The translations under genes and the position numbers were made by a program. From assembly GCA_030448265.1 (NCBI GenBank), contig JAUJNG010000008.1:9169-73168 (forward strand): DNA of 64,000 bases. The letters are read 5' to 3'. Below, in pieces: positions 7,837-15,563 of this stretch (the stretch's first letter is position 1; each line of letters begins with the position of its first letter). This DNA is from Abditibacterium sp. Lineage in GTDB: Bacteria > Armatimonadota > Abditibacteriia > Abditibacteriales > Abditibacteriaceae. The notes below the pieces were generated by a model, which saw only the letters and a program-made list of their open reading frames with translations, had not been told where the DNA came from and did no database searches.

Positions 7837-8379
7837 CTATTCTCCGAGTTGTCGCAGCACCCGCTCGAAATAATGATGTTCCGTCCCGCCGAACATCGCA
7901 AACGTGACGCGGCGCAGGCAGGTTTGTGGATTCTGGGTCAAAAACTCGACCGCGACGCCCAGCGCAAGCGGCGCGGCGCGCTCGATGGGAAAAGCGTAAA
8001 CGCCCGTCGAAAGCGAGGGAAAAGCCAGCGATTCGAGTCGGCGCCGCTGCGCTTCCTGCAACGCGCCGCGATAGCTTTTGGCCAGCAGTTCGTCGCATTC
8101 CAGCGCTCTGGCTTCTTTCCAGACTGGCCCCGCGACGTGAAAAACCCACTTCTGCGGCAGATTGTAGGCACGCGTCACCACGATTTCGCCGGTTTGGGCG
8201 CCGTTGGGCGCGACTTCGCGCAGTTCGGCGAGCATTTGCGGCCCCGCCGCGCGATGAATGGCGCCGTCGAGCGTGCCGCCGCCGCGCATTCGCGTGTTGG
8301 CGGCGTTGACGATGGCATCAGCGCCGATTTCCAACACGCTGCCGCGCACGACTTCGAGTTCGGTTTGACCAATTGTCAT
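7837..8379 (-). CDS. macro domain protein (ADP-ribose hydrolase type)
   Basis: Single macro domain of 180 residues, similar in form to E. coli YmdB. Such proteins bind ADP-ribose and deacetylate O-acetyl-ADP-ribose or remove mono-ADP-ribose from targets. The ligand-binding signatures are present: GADAIVNAANT (about residues 19-29), GGGTLDGAIHRAAG (about 33-46) and LSTGVYAFP (about 123-131). The ATG at 8379 starts MTIGQTELEVVRGSV. Immediately upstream lie a perfect palindrome and a tRNA-like gene, and further on a NADAR gene, also ADP-ribose related. Confidence 0.92.
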   Translation of the reverse strand: MTIGQTELEVVRGSVLEIGADAIVNAANTRMRGGGTLDGAIHRAAGPQMLAELREVAPNGAQTGEIVVTRAYNLPQKWVFHVAGPVWKEARALECDELLAKSYRGALQEAQRRRLESLAFPSLSTGVYAFPIERAAPLALGVAVEFLTQNPQTCLRRVTFAMFGGTEHHYFERVLRQLGE

Positions 8380-8385
8380 AAAAGT

Positions 8386-8507
8386 AGGAGTTACGCAGTT
8401 GAATCTTGACCGTTTGTAGGGGTGCCGCGAGGCGCGTTTCTGAGACGTTGTTCATATGCGCCTCGCGGCACCCCTACAAACGGTCAAGATTCAACTGCGT
8501 AACTCCT
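8386..8507. repeat. perfect 50-bp inverted repeat (MITE-like), termini AGGAGTTACGCA
   Basis: Two exactly complementary 50-base arms enclose a 22-base loop, 122 bases in all. The terminus AGGAGTTACGCAGTTGAA recurs at 24618-24636, and a related terminus, AGGACTTACGCACGG, borders the element at 38521-38700. No reading frame is present. Perfect arms suggest recent mobility or copying. It lies between the macro gene and the tRNA terminator. Confidence 0.85.
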
Positions 8508-8543
8508 AAAAAGAAAAGCGAGACGCTGAATGAAGCGTCTCGC
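8508..8543 (-). terminator. Rho-independent terminator after the tRNA
   Basis: On the minus strand GCGAGACGCT and AGCGTCTCGC form a 10 bp stem with a 6-base loop, followed by TTTTCTTTTT. It lies 22 bases past the tRNA 3' end, which supports the tRNA being its own transcription unit. Confidence 0.85.
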
Positions 8544-8564
8544 GTAGGTGTTTGGATTCAAAAA

Positions 8565-8639
8565 TAGGCGGAATGGGAATCGAACCCACCTTCAAGCACT
8601 TTATAAGAGTGCCTCTCACCACCAGTGAGACTCCCGCCC
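8565..8639 (-). tRNA. tRNA-like gene, anticodon UAU (Ile, reads AUA)
   Basis: Folds as a 75-base cloverleaf. Acceptor GGGCGGG pairs with TCCGCCT (G-U at both ends) and the discriminator is A. The D arm is TCTC/GAGA with GG in its loop. Anticodon stem GCACT/AGTGC closes the loop CTTATAA, with anticodon TAT after U33. The T arm is GTGGG/CCCAT with loop TTCGATT. No CCA is encoded. Oddities: U8 is missing, the 10-25 pair is U-A, and the variable loop has six bases. A73 fits tRNA-Ile identity. A TATACT -10-like box lies at 8705-8710, and a terminator follows. It may be a divergent tRNA or a degenerate one. Confidence 0.6.
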
Positions 8640-8720
8640 GTGACCCTTGCGTGTCACGAGCAGGTATTCGCTGAAAAAACCTTTGAAATGCCATATTGAA
8701 CACCAGTATAAGGGAGATTT

Positions 8721-9161
8721 TCAAAGGCTTTCGCTCAATTCCCCGCGCACCTGCATCAAAATCTGGCCGAGTTTATTCTGGCCGGTGCCATTTTTCCCAC
8801 AGCCCCAGTAGGAATCGTTGGGCGCGTTTTCGATGAGGTGTTCGTCGCCCGTCGAAAGTAAAAGCGCGCGGATTTCGGCGTGCGACTCGAATTTGCGGCG
8901 CACGGCGCGCAGCATTACTTCATCTTTGACCCTTTCCCAGTCGGCGCGAAGCGGGACGGCGCGGCTGCGTCCCAAGCGCGCCGCGATCATCGGCGAATTG
9001 GCCGTGCGGATTTGCTCCCGATACGCTTCGTCTTCAAATTTTTGCGCCTGGAAATAATGCTCGCTGGTCGGCCAGCTTTGGCCGTCGAGTTCAAACGGAT
9101 GCGCCGAAAAATTGGAAAACGCGCCGTAGGCATCTTTGGTCGAATAAAAAGTAATGGGCAT
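8721..9161 (-). CDS. NADAR-family protein (DUF1768, YbiA-like)
   Basis: NADAR domain of about 146 residues. Family members are N-glycosidases acting on ADP-ribose derivatives or riboflavin intermediates, and several remove ADP-ribose from bases. Conserved parts seen: ITFYSTKDAYGAFSNFSAHPF (split here by a start choice at MPITF), SEHYFQAQKF (about residues 32-41), and the C-terminal YWGCGKNGTGQNKLGQIL (about 118-135) with the Trp-Gly-x-Gly-x-x-Gly-x-Gly-x-Asn pattern. The start at 9161 removes a 21-residue poorly conserved extension. It lies 26 bases after mtaB and is probably co-transcribed with it. Confidence 0.9.
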   Translation of the reverse strand: MPITFYSTKDAYGAFSNFSAHPFELDGQSWPTSEHYFQAQKFEDEAYREQIRTANSPMIAARLGRSRAVPLRADWERVKDEVMLRAVRRKFESHAEIRALLLSTGDEHLIENAPNDSYWGCGKNGTGQNKLGQILMQVRGELSESL

Positions 9162-9187
9162 GATTTTTTGCGCCTCTTTTTGTGACT

Positions 9188-10597
9188 TTAAACCAACTCC
9201 CCCGACAAAACACCATCCTTCCAACTTCGCGCTTTAAAACGCAGCAAATCGCCGCTTTGAGGCGCGGCGCCGCCAACTTCGACGCGCGCTTTCATATACG
9301 CTGGCGTGAGTCCTTCCGCGACGCCATCCGCAACGGTTTCCACCAGAATTTCGTTGTCGCGCCCCAAAAATCGGCTCGCAAATTCGCCCGCCAGTTCATC
9401 GCCCAGCGCGATCAGTTCGGCAACGCGCCGCTTTTGCACTTCGCTCGGAACCAGACCGCCCAGCTCTTCGAGATGATTAGCCGCAAAAGTGTCAGGGCGC
9501 GGCGAATAGGGAAAAACGTGAACCGAGGAAAACTGCGCCGCGCGGCACAACTCCATCGTTTCGCGCCATTCCTCTTCGGTCTCGCCAGGAAAGCCGACGA
9601 TGACATCGGTGGTCAGCCCCGCATCGGGCGCGATTTCGCGCCAGCGTCGCGCCCATTTGAGATACAATTCGGGCGAATAGCGCCGCCGCATCCGCCGCAA
9701 CACCCCGCGCGAGCCGCTTTGCAGCGCGAGATGAATGTGCGGCATCACTTTGGGCGTCGCCGCGACGGTTCGGAGCCACGCCTCATCGACATCGGCGGGG
9801 TCGAGCGACGAAGTTCGCACCCGCTCCAATCCTTCAATCGAAGCCACCGCGCGCAAAAGCGCATTGATTTCCGCATTCCCACTCCCCTTCTCCCCTTCTC
9901 CCCTTCTCCCCTTCTGGGAAAAGTCGCCCATCGAAACGCCCGTCACCACCAACTCGCGCGCGCCTTCGGCGACGAATTCGCGGGCTTCGCGCATCAACTG
10001 CTCGCGGTTTTTGATGACCGAAGCGCCGCGCACGCGCGGAATGATGCAGTAGGAGCATTTGTGGTCGCAGCCGTCCTGAATTTTGAGCACGGCGCGCTCG
10101 CGCGTCGGCGCGGGAATCGGCTCGCTGCCGGTTGAGGCGCGAAGTTCGGCGTAGTTTTGCGCCCACTGTTCGAGGTTCTGCAAGCGCGCGATGGCGCGTT
10201 CCGGCAGTTCGAACTTTTGCGCGTTGTTCAATACTAAGGCGCCAGGCGCGGCGATTTCGAACTGATTGGCGTCTTTGGTGGCGGCGCAGCCCGTCACGGC
10301 GACAACGGCATCGGGATTGTTGCGCCGCGCGCGCGAGGCGGCTTTGCGCGATTTTTTATCGGCCTCGGCGGTCACGGTGCAGGTGTCGATGACGTAAAGG
10401 TCGGCGCTGTCTTTAAATTCGACGCGGCGAAAGCCTTTCGACACCAAAATCCGCGCGATTTGATGCGAATCGTATTGATTCACCTTGCAGCCGAGCGTGT
10501 AAAGCGCGAACGTGGGGCGCCGCGCCGACGCGACCGAAACGGCGCGCTCTTGAACTTCGCGCGGCATTTGTGGCAAAAATGAGATGGGGGCGGACAT
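9188..10597 (-). CDS. mtaB: MtaB-type tRNA methylthiotransferase, with repeat-encoded insertion
   Basis: Radical-SAM enzyme of 469 residues of the MiaB family, closest in layout to MtaB, which converts t6A37 to ms2t6A in tRNA. The N-terminal UPF0004 domain has cluster cysteines C37, C73 and C104. The radical-SAM cluster is C177-x3-C181-x2-C184 in DGCDHKCSYCIIPRVRG. A TRAM-like end is at about 395-469. Residues about 229-240 (KGRRGEGEKGSG) are encoded by a CCCCTTCT-type octamer repeat between the conserved VVTGVSMGDF strand and the next helix, a loop that tolerates it. The start is either 10597 or the ATG ten codons later; neither has a clear ribosome site, because a pyrimidine-rich repeat lies directly upstream. 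Confidence 0.9.
   Translation of the reverse strand: MSAPISFLPQMPREVQERAVSVASARRPTFALYTLGCKVNQYDSHQIARILVSKGFRRVEFKDSADLYVIDTCTVTAEADKKSRKAASRARRNNPDAVVAVTGCAATKDANQFEIAAPGALVLNNAQKFELPERAIARLQNLEQWAQNYAELRASTGSEPIPAPTRERAVLKIQDGCDHKCSYCIIPRVRGASVIKNREQLMREAREFVAEGARELVVTGVSMGDFSQKGRRGEGEKGSGNAEINALLRAVASIEGLERVRTSSLDPADVDEAWLRTVAATPKVMPHIHLALQSGSRGVLRRMRRRYSPELYLKWARRWREIAPDAGLTTDVIVGFPGETEEEWRETMELCRAAQFSSVHVFPYSPRPDTFAANHLEELGGLVPSEVQKRRVAELIALGDELAGEFASRFLGRDNEILVETVADGVAEGLTPAYMKARVEVGGAAPQSGDLLRFKARSWKDGVLSGELV
9882..9915. repeat. octamer tandem repeat inside mtaB
   Basis: Four copies of the 8-base unit TCCCCTTC in a row. The same unit, inverted, builds the element at 27224-27318. It is in frame within mtaB and translates on the minus strand to a Lys/Arg/Gly/Glu-rich loop. 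Confidence 0.8.
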
Positions 10598-10598
10598 G

Positions 10599-10657
10599 AG
10601 GAGGGAGGAGGGAGGAGGGAGGAGGGAGTTGAAGGTTGCTCCTCCCCCCTCCCTCCT
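10599..10657. repeat. heptamer inverted repeat upstream of mtaB
   Basis: The left arm (10599-10628) is four copies of GGAGGGA. The right arm (10640-10657) is its complement. It begins one base upstream of the mtaB start codon, so it lies in the untranslated leader, and an RNA hairpin here could affect translation. Confidence 0.8.
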
Positions 10658-10716
10658 GCGAAGGGCAACAATTGTGAGCCGTAGCAGTTTAATTGGTTGG
10701 CGGGGAGAATAAATTC

Positions 10717-11004
10717 ATGTTGATTGTGGCGCTGCTGTGCGCGTTTATTTTTTATGCGGGGCTGTTTTTGCTGTGGGAATCGAATCGGGTGCCGCTCGAC
10801 AGCATGGCCGCCGTGTTGGCGGCGGTCAACAGAATGCTGTTTTTGCCGGAAAACGTGGTTTTCACGATTTTTCGCGGCTTGCTGCTGGTGGTTACTTTGT
10901 ATGTCGTGGGCGATTTTCTGCTTTCAACCGCCAAACGCGCCACACGGCGGCGCAAGCAAGACCAGAAAGACGAATTGAGCTGGAAAAAACCGCCGCGAGT
11001 CTAA
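10717..11004 (+). CDS. small membrane protein, 95 residues
   Basis: Unrecognised protein with two membrane helices (about residues 1-20 and 48-70) and a highly basic cytoplasmic tail (ATRRRKQDQKDEL). GGGGAG precedes the ATG at 10717. It is followed by a terminator and then by the RNA methyltransferase gene on the same strand. No function can be read from the sequence. Confidence 0.7.
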   Translation: MLIVALLCAFIFYAGLFLLWESNRVPLDSMAAVLAAVNRMLFLPENVVFTIFRGLLLVVTLYVVGDFLLSTAKRATRRRKQDQKDELSWKKPPRV

Positions 11005-11014
11005 AAAACGATTT

Positions 11015-11050
11015 CAAAACGCGCGACTTGGGCCCAAGTCGCGCGTTTTG
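11015..11050 (+). terminator. perfect terminator-like palindrome
   Basis: A 36-base perfect palindrome (arms CAAAACGCGCGACTTGGG) lies between the small membrane protein and the methyltransferase start at 11058. The final TTTTG is short for a T-run. It could act in both directions. Confidence 0.7.
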
Positions 11051-11057
11051 AGTTGCG

Positions 11058-12383
11058 ATGAGCGAAAAACCGGCGATTCGCGTCGCTTTTCACGGTCTGG
11101 CGGCGGGCGGCGAGGCCGTCGGGCGAGGCGAAAACGGCAAAACCGTCTTCGCGCCCTTCGGCGCGCGCGGCGATGTCGCGCGCGTCCAAATCAGTGAAGA
11201 AAAAAAGACGTTTTCGCGCGGCTTGATCGAAGCAATCGAACTCGAATCGCCGTCGCGCACAACCCCGCAATGTCCACAGTTTCGGCCCCACACGCCGCTT
11301 CAATCGTGCGGCGGCTGCACCTGGCAGCACGTTTCGCTGGGGGAGCAGCGCGAGGCCAAACGCGACATGGTGCAAAACGCGCTGAGCCGTGTGGGCGGTC
11401 AGGAAGTCGAAGTCGAAGCGGCGCGCGGCGGTGCCGGTTACGCTTATCGCAACAAGGCCGATTTCGTGGTGGGACGCGAGGGAATCGGCTTTTTCGCGCG
11501 CGAATCGCACGATTTGATCGCGGCCAAGGTCTGCCCGATTCAGCATCCGCAAAACGAAGAAATTCTGCGCGCCGCGCCGGGAATCCTGCAAGAAAATCCG
11601 CAGTTCGCCTTCGACGCCGCAACGGGGCGCGGCGATTGGCGCCGTTTGGTGGCGCGGGTTTCGACCCAGGGCGAAACGCTGGCGACAATCGTCACGGCAC
11701 ATTCGAGTTGGAGCGAAAGCGGGCGCGTCGCGGCCCTTCTGCGCGAGCGCGTGCCGTCTTTAGTCGGCGTTCTGGCGCGCGGGCCGAAAAGCGAGGCGAA
11801 ACGCGTCTGGGGCCGCGATTGGTTAGTGGAAAGCGCCAATGGCCTCAATTTTCGGGTTTCGGGTGAGGCGTTCTGGCAGGTGAATGCCGAAATTTCGCCA
11901 TCTTTGGCTCTTGGCGCGCTCGAACTGGCCGAGGTAAAGGCGGGCGAGCGGGCGCTGGATTTGTTTTGCGGCGCGGGTTTTTTCGCGCTGCATCTGGCGC
12001 GCGCGGGCGCGGATGTCGTGGGCATCGAATTCCATCGCGGCGCGATTCGGGACGCGATCTGGAACGCCAAAAACGCGGGACTTCAGGCCGAATTTCGCGC
12101 CGGCGATGCGGCGCGCGAACTGGGGCGTTTCAAACGCGGCGATTTCGACCTCGTTTTGCTCGATCCGCCGCGCGCCGGTGCCGCTGCGTGTCTCGAATCG
12201 CTGCAACGCATCGCGCCAAAGCGCATCGTTTACGTTTCCTGCGATCCCGCGACCCTCGCGCGTGACGCCAAAACTTTGTGTGGCGGCGGCTATGTCTTGC
12301 GCCGCGCTCTGGCGTTCGATTTGTTTCCCCAGACCGCGCACGTCGAAACCATCGCATTGTTTGAACGCAGCGAACTGTTATAG
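11058..12383 (+). CDS. TrmA/RlmD-family RNA (uracil-5)-methyltransferase
   Basis: Protein of 441 residues that should methylate C5 of a uridine in 23S rRNA or tRNA using SAM. An N-terminal TRAM RNA-binding domain (about 5-62) is followed by an iron-sulfur region with C72, C84, C87 (QSCGGCTW) and C159 (AKVCPIQH). The catalytic domain has DLFCGAGFFALHLA (about 298-311), LLDPPRAG, and the catalytic-cysteine motif YVSCDPATLARD near residue 400. The cysteine spacing C72-x11-C84 is longer than in E. coli RlmD. The exact target cannot be decided by reading. Confidence 0.93.
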   Translation: MSEKPAIRVAFHGLAAGGEAVGRGENGKTVFAPFGARGDVARVQISEEKKTFSRGLIEAIELESPSRTTPQCPQFRPHTPLQSCGGCTWQHVSLGEQREAKRDMVQNALSRVGGQEVEVEAARGGAGYAYRNKADFVVGREGIGFFARESHDLIAAKVCPIQHPQNEEILRAAPGILQENPQFAFDAATGRGDWRRLVARVSTQGETLATIVTAHSSWSESGRVAALLRERVPSLVGVLARGPKSEAKRVWGRDWLVESANGLNFRVSGEAFWQVNAEISPSLALGALELAEVKAGERALDLFCGAGFFALHLARAGADVVGIEFHRGAIRDAIWNAKNAGLQAEFRAGDAARELGRFKRGDFDLVLLDPPRAGAAACLESLQRIAPKRIVYVSCDPATLARDAKTLCGGGYVLRRALAFDLFPQTAHVETIALFERSELL

Positions 12384-12500
12384 AAAACAGCATTGCAATT
12401 TTCCACGCGAAAACGCGAAAAAACGATGGGCCGCGTGCCCCAAATGTGATAAGAATGAAGGGCGCGTTTCGCCGCTTTCATCGCACTCTCAGCGCCCGCC

Positions 12501-13646
12501 ATGCAGCGCTCTGTTTCCTCCTTTCGCCCCGTTCCATTTGGTCGTGCCGCTCTTGCAGCGACGATTTTTTGCGCCTTTTCGGCGCTCCAGACCGCGCGCG
12601 CGGACGAATTTTCGCTTTTGCCCGCCGGCGACCCGATTTACGCTCAGCTTTCGGGTCTGGCCAAGCCAGGCGAGGCCAAACCCGCCTCGCTGACGCGCTA
12701 CGAAGCCGCGCTTCAGACCGCGCGCGCCCTCATCGAAATCCAGAACCGCGACCCCAAACGCGTGTCGAGCGCGCAGTGGCGCGCCGTGAAAGGACTCGTT
12801 AGCGCACTGCGCGGCGAACTGAGCCAACTGGGAGTCGATGTCGGCGCGGCGCTCGAACTGGCACAAAATGGTTTGAAGCCCCCCAAAGCGCCCGCGACCG
12901 ATTCGCGCGCGATGGAAGCGCCCGTCGATTTCACGCCGCGCACATCTCCGGCGAAAAGCACCGCGCCGCGCACGGGCGGGCTGCTGCTTTCTTCGCCAGG
13001 CCCAAGCGATGCGGGCGTTCGCGGCACGTCCATTGAAATTCCGCTCTCGCAGCGCCTGCGCGTCGAATCGGCGCGTTTGGCCATCGAGCGCTCGGCCCAG
13101 GATCCTTTCGCGGCTTCGTTTGGCGCCGCGCCGCGCGGGGGAACTTCCCAGAACGGGGCCGCGCAGGAATTGGCGTCGCAGAACACGCTTTCCTACGATT
13201 TCAGTCGTTGGCTCACCTTGCGCGCCGCCACGTCGCAGCGCGAGTTGGGGGGGGCGCAGGGTGATTCGCCGCTGCTTTCTGCGCCGCTTTTCGCGGGCGC
13301 GACAGAGGCCAAAGCGAAGGGCGGCGGACTCGATCTCAATGTCGGGCCAGGCCTCAAAATCTCGACCGAAATCGAAAAATTGCGCGCCGATACCGGAGCG
13401 AGCGCCGCGCGCATCGGCGGCGGCGCAGCGCTTTCGCTGTGGCAAAACCGGCTCTCGATGTCGATGCACCTCTCGCGCCTCTTGCCCGAAGACGAGGCCG
13501 TGCTCCCCGCGACGGCGGCGCAACTGGGCGTCGGCGTCGATGTGTCGCGACGGCTCAGCCTCAATCTGCTCTATCAAGGCTTGTTCGCGCAGTCCAAAGA
13601 CAACAACGCGGGCCGCGTTTCGGGCGGAGTGAGCCTGAGTTTTTAG
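12501..13646 (+). CDS. secreted outer-membrane-type protein with SLH-like region
   Basis: Protein of 381 residues with a signal peptide (about 1-35, cleavage near ARADEF). Residues about 38-75 (AGDPIYAQLSGLAKPG, then LTRYEAALQTARAL) look like an SLH motif of the kind that ties barrel proteins to peptidoglycan in Armatimonadota, Cyanobacteria and Deinococcus. A helix and a Pro/Ala/Ser-rich linker follow. The end (about 230-381) has alternating strands and finishes VSGGVSLSF, a typical outer-membrane β-barrel terminus with Phe. It lies directly before the LptD-like gene, separated by a repeat. Its cargo is unknown. Confidence 0.75.
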   Translation: MQRSVSSFRPVPFGRAALAATIFCAFSALQTARADEFSLLPAGDPIYAQLSGLAKPGEAKPASLTRYEAALQTARALIEIQNRDPKRVSSAQWRAVKGLVSALRGELSQLGVDVGAALELAQNGLKPPKAPATDSRAMEAPVDFTPRTSPAKSTAPRTGGLLLSSPGPSDAGVRGTSIEIPLSQRLRVESARLAIERSAQDPFAASFGAAPRGGTSQNGAAQELASQNTLSYDFSRWLTLRAATSQRELGGAQGDSPLLSAPLFAGATEAKAKGGGLDLNVGPGLKISTEIEKLRADTGASAARIGGGAALSLWQNRLSMSMHLSRLLPEDEAVLPATAAQLGVGVDVSRRLSLNLLYQGLFAQSKDNNAGRVSGGVSLSF

Positions 13647-13662
13647 TTTGGGAGGCAGTCAA

Positions 13663-13739
13663 GGGGGAATACGGAATACGGGAGACGGGAGTTGAAACCG
13701 CTCCTTCCATCTCCCGTATTCCGTCTCCCGTATTCCCCC
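13663..13739. repeat. heptamer inverted repeat between two outer-membrane genes
   Basis: Arms of about 29 bases (13663-13691 and 13711-13739) consist of units such as GGAATAC, GGAATAC and GGGAGAC, which are complementary to each other with small changes. It ends 3 bases before the start codon at 13743. Confidence 0.85.
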
Positions 13740-13742
13740 CTT

Positions 13743-15461
13743 ATGTCCATCGTTTCCTTTCCACGTCTCATCGCTCTGACCGCCGCCGCGCCTTTGCTGA
13801 TGGCGGTTCCGGTTCTCGCTCAGGAAGACACTGCCGCGCCGCCCCAGACGGTGGAAAGTTCGCCCGAAGCCGCGACGGATGAACCCCTTTCCGACGATGC
13901 CGAAACGATGACGGAAAACGAAGAGGCCGCGCCGCCTCTCGAAGCGCTCCCCGAAATCGGGCCGGAACCCATCGGGCCGGTGAGCAGCGCGAATGATTTG
14001 CCTGCGCCCGCCGCGCCGCCGTCGCGCCTTTTCGCCGACGAGATTTCCTACCAGAACGATCTCATCATCGCGCAGGGTTCGAGCGAGAATCCGGTGCGCT
14101 TCGAAAGCGGCGCCGGAAAACTCACGGCACTGCGCGTGCAGCTCGATATCCTGAACCAGACCGTGGAAGCGAGCGGCACGGTGCGTCTGGAGCGCGAGAG
14201 GGTGGTCGAAGTGCGCGAACTGCGTCCCAGCGAACTGCCCAAACGCGGCTATCGGGAAACAGCGCTGGAGACCCTGAGCGGCGAAAATTTGCGTTTCGAT
14301 TTCAAAAAGCGCACTGGCCAGTTCGACAACGCGCAGTTGCAGCTCGCGGTGGTGTCGATTTCGGCGGGGGCGCTTTTCGTCAACGGACGCCGCTACAGCG
14401 CCAAAAACGTGGTTTTGCGCCCTGGCAGCATGAGCGCCGAGGATCGCCGCATTTATGGCACGCCGCCGCTCAACATTCGCGCCAGAACCATCGAGGCGAC
14501 AGCAGGAGATGGCACGCGGCCACCCAGCGTAGCGGTAAGGGGCGCCGGACTTTACTTCAAAAACACTAAAATCCTGCCCATTCCGTCCTACGTGCTTCGC
14601 AGGGGACTGGGCGGCGGGCCGGCTCCTGGGCCTTACCGCCTCACGCCTGGCATTTCGTTTTCCTCTGCCGACCGGATTTTGGTCACCACGCGCCTGGCGA
14701 CCTCACTTTCCCCCACGCCAGGGCGCCTCACTCTGGGCGCCGACATCGGGCTGTCGCAGCGCATCGGCTTTCGCGGCGGACTGGGATTGGAATCGCAAAG
14801 CGGCGCCGGTGAGTTCATCGCGCGCGCGCGGCGCAACGACATCGTGGAAACGCAGCTCACCAACCGCATTCTGCTCGACCGCACGCCCGAAATTCTCTAC
14901 AACTCGCCCACCTTCGCCGCGTTCGACCTTCCTGGCGGACGCCGCGCCGGTTTTGCCTTTGAAACCGCCTACGGACGCTACGCCGAGCGCCTCATCAACG
15001 CGCCCGACGCGCCCGCCGTGCGCGCCTCGCGCCTTTACGGGCGGCTGTTGTTTTCCACGCAGTTGCGACCCGTCGATGGCCCGTTTCTGCGCCTGTTCGC
15101 TTCCGCCGCGCGCTACGGCGGCGCCAGCACGCGCTACAACAGTCGCGGTTTCCAGGTGGGATACGCGGGCCGTCTGCTTTCGCGCGTGAACGGCGAAGTT
15201 TCGTTTCGCTCGACTTCGCTTTCGGGCCGCACGCCGTTTCTTTTCGATGAAATCGAAATCGCGCGCGAGGTTCGCACCACTTTCGATGTCGAACTTTCGC
15301 CGCGCTACATCGTGCCCATCGACTTGCGCTACGATCTGGCGCGCCGCGCTTTTCGCGACACCACGTTCGGAATTTTGCGCTCTTATAAAGTCTTCGCTTA
15401 CGGCGTGGTTTACCAGAGCGCGCGGCGCGATTTGCGCCTCGAAGTGCGACAGGGGTTTTAA
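13743..15461 (+). CDS. LptD-like outer-membrane assembly protein
   Basis: Protein of 572 residues with a signal peptide (MSIVSFPRLIALTAAAPLLM, cleavage near VLAQ) and an acidic, Ala/Pro-rich linker to about residue 105. An OstA/LptD-type periplasmic jellyroll follows (about 110-260, with EISYQNDLIIAQGSSE and LDILNQTVEASGTVRLE). A β-barrel region then runs to the end, closing LRLEVRQGF with terminal Phe. In the LPS pathway such proteins insert lipopolysaccharide into the outer leaflet. It is shorter than E. coli LptD (784 residues) and no LptD disulfide cysteines are seen, so it may be a reduced homologue with another lipid cargo. The ATG at 13743 begins the signal peptide. Confidence 0.78.
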   Translation: MSIVSFPRLIALTAAAPLLMAVPVLAQEDTAAPPQTVESSPEAATDEPLSDDAETMTENEEAAPPLEALPEIGPEPIGPVSSANDLPAPAAPPSRLFADEISYQNDLIIAQGSSENPVRFESGAGKLTALRVQLDILNQTVEASGTVRLERERVVEVRELRPSELPKRGYRETALETLSGENLRFDFKKRTGQFDNAQLQLAVVSISAGALFVNGRRYSAKNVVLRPGSMSAEDRRIYGTPPLNIRARTIEATAGDGTRPPSVAVRGAGLYFKNTKILPIPSYVLRRGLGGGPAPGPYRLTPGISFSSADRILVTTRLATSLSPTPGRLTLGADIGLSQRIGFRGGLGLESQSGAGEFIARARRNDIVETQLTNRILLDRTPEILYNSPTFAAFDLPGGRRAGFAFETAYGRYAERLINAPDAPAVRASRLYGRLLFSTQLRPVDGPFLRLFASAARYGGASTRYNSRGFQVGYAGRLLSRVNGEVSFRSTSLSGRTPFLFDEIEIAREVRTTFDVELSPRYIVPIDLRYDLARRAFRDTTFGILRSYKVFAYGVVYQSARRDLRLEVRQGF

Positions 15462-15525
15462 TTCACCGCAAAGACGCAAAATTTTTTCGGAGAATTTCTT
15501 TGTGTCTTTGCGCCTTTGCGGTGAA
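15462..15525. repeat. octamer inverted repeat after the LptD-like gene
   Basis: Arms TTCACCGCAAAGACGCAAA (15462-15480) and its near complement (15499-15525), based on the unit CGCAAAGA. It starts directly after the upstream stop codon. Confidence 0.85.
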
Positions 15526-15563
15526 TAGTTCAAGGCGTCCAATTTGCGAAATACCGCGCCCCA

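Noticed and set aside
8565..8915. 3' part of a tmRNA
   Set aside because: The TTCGATT loop and acceptor end look tmRNA-like, but a complete cloverleaf closes at 8639 and the upstream region is the NADAR gene, leaving no space for a tag-coding region.
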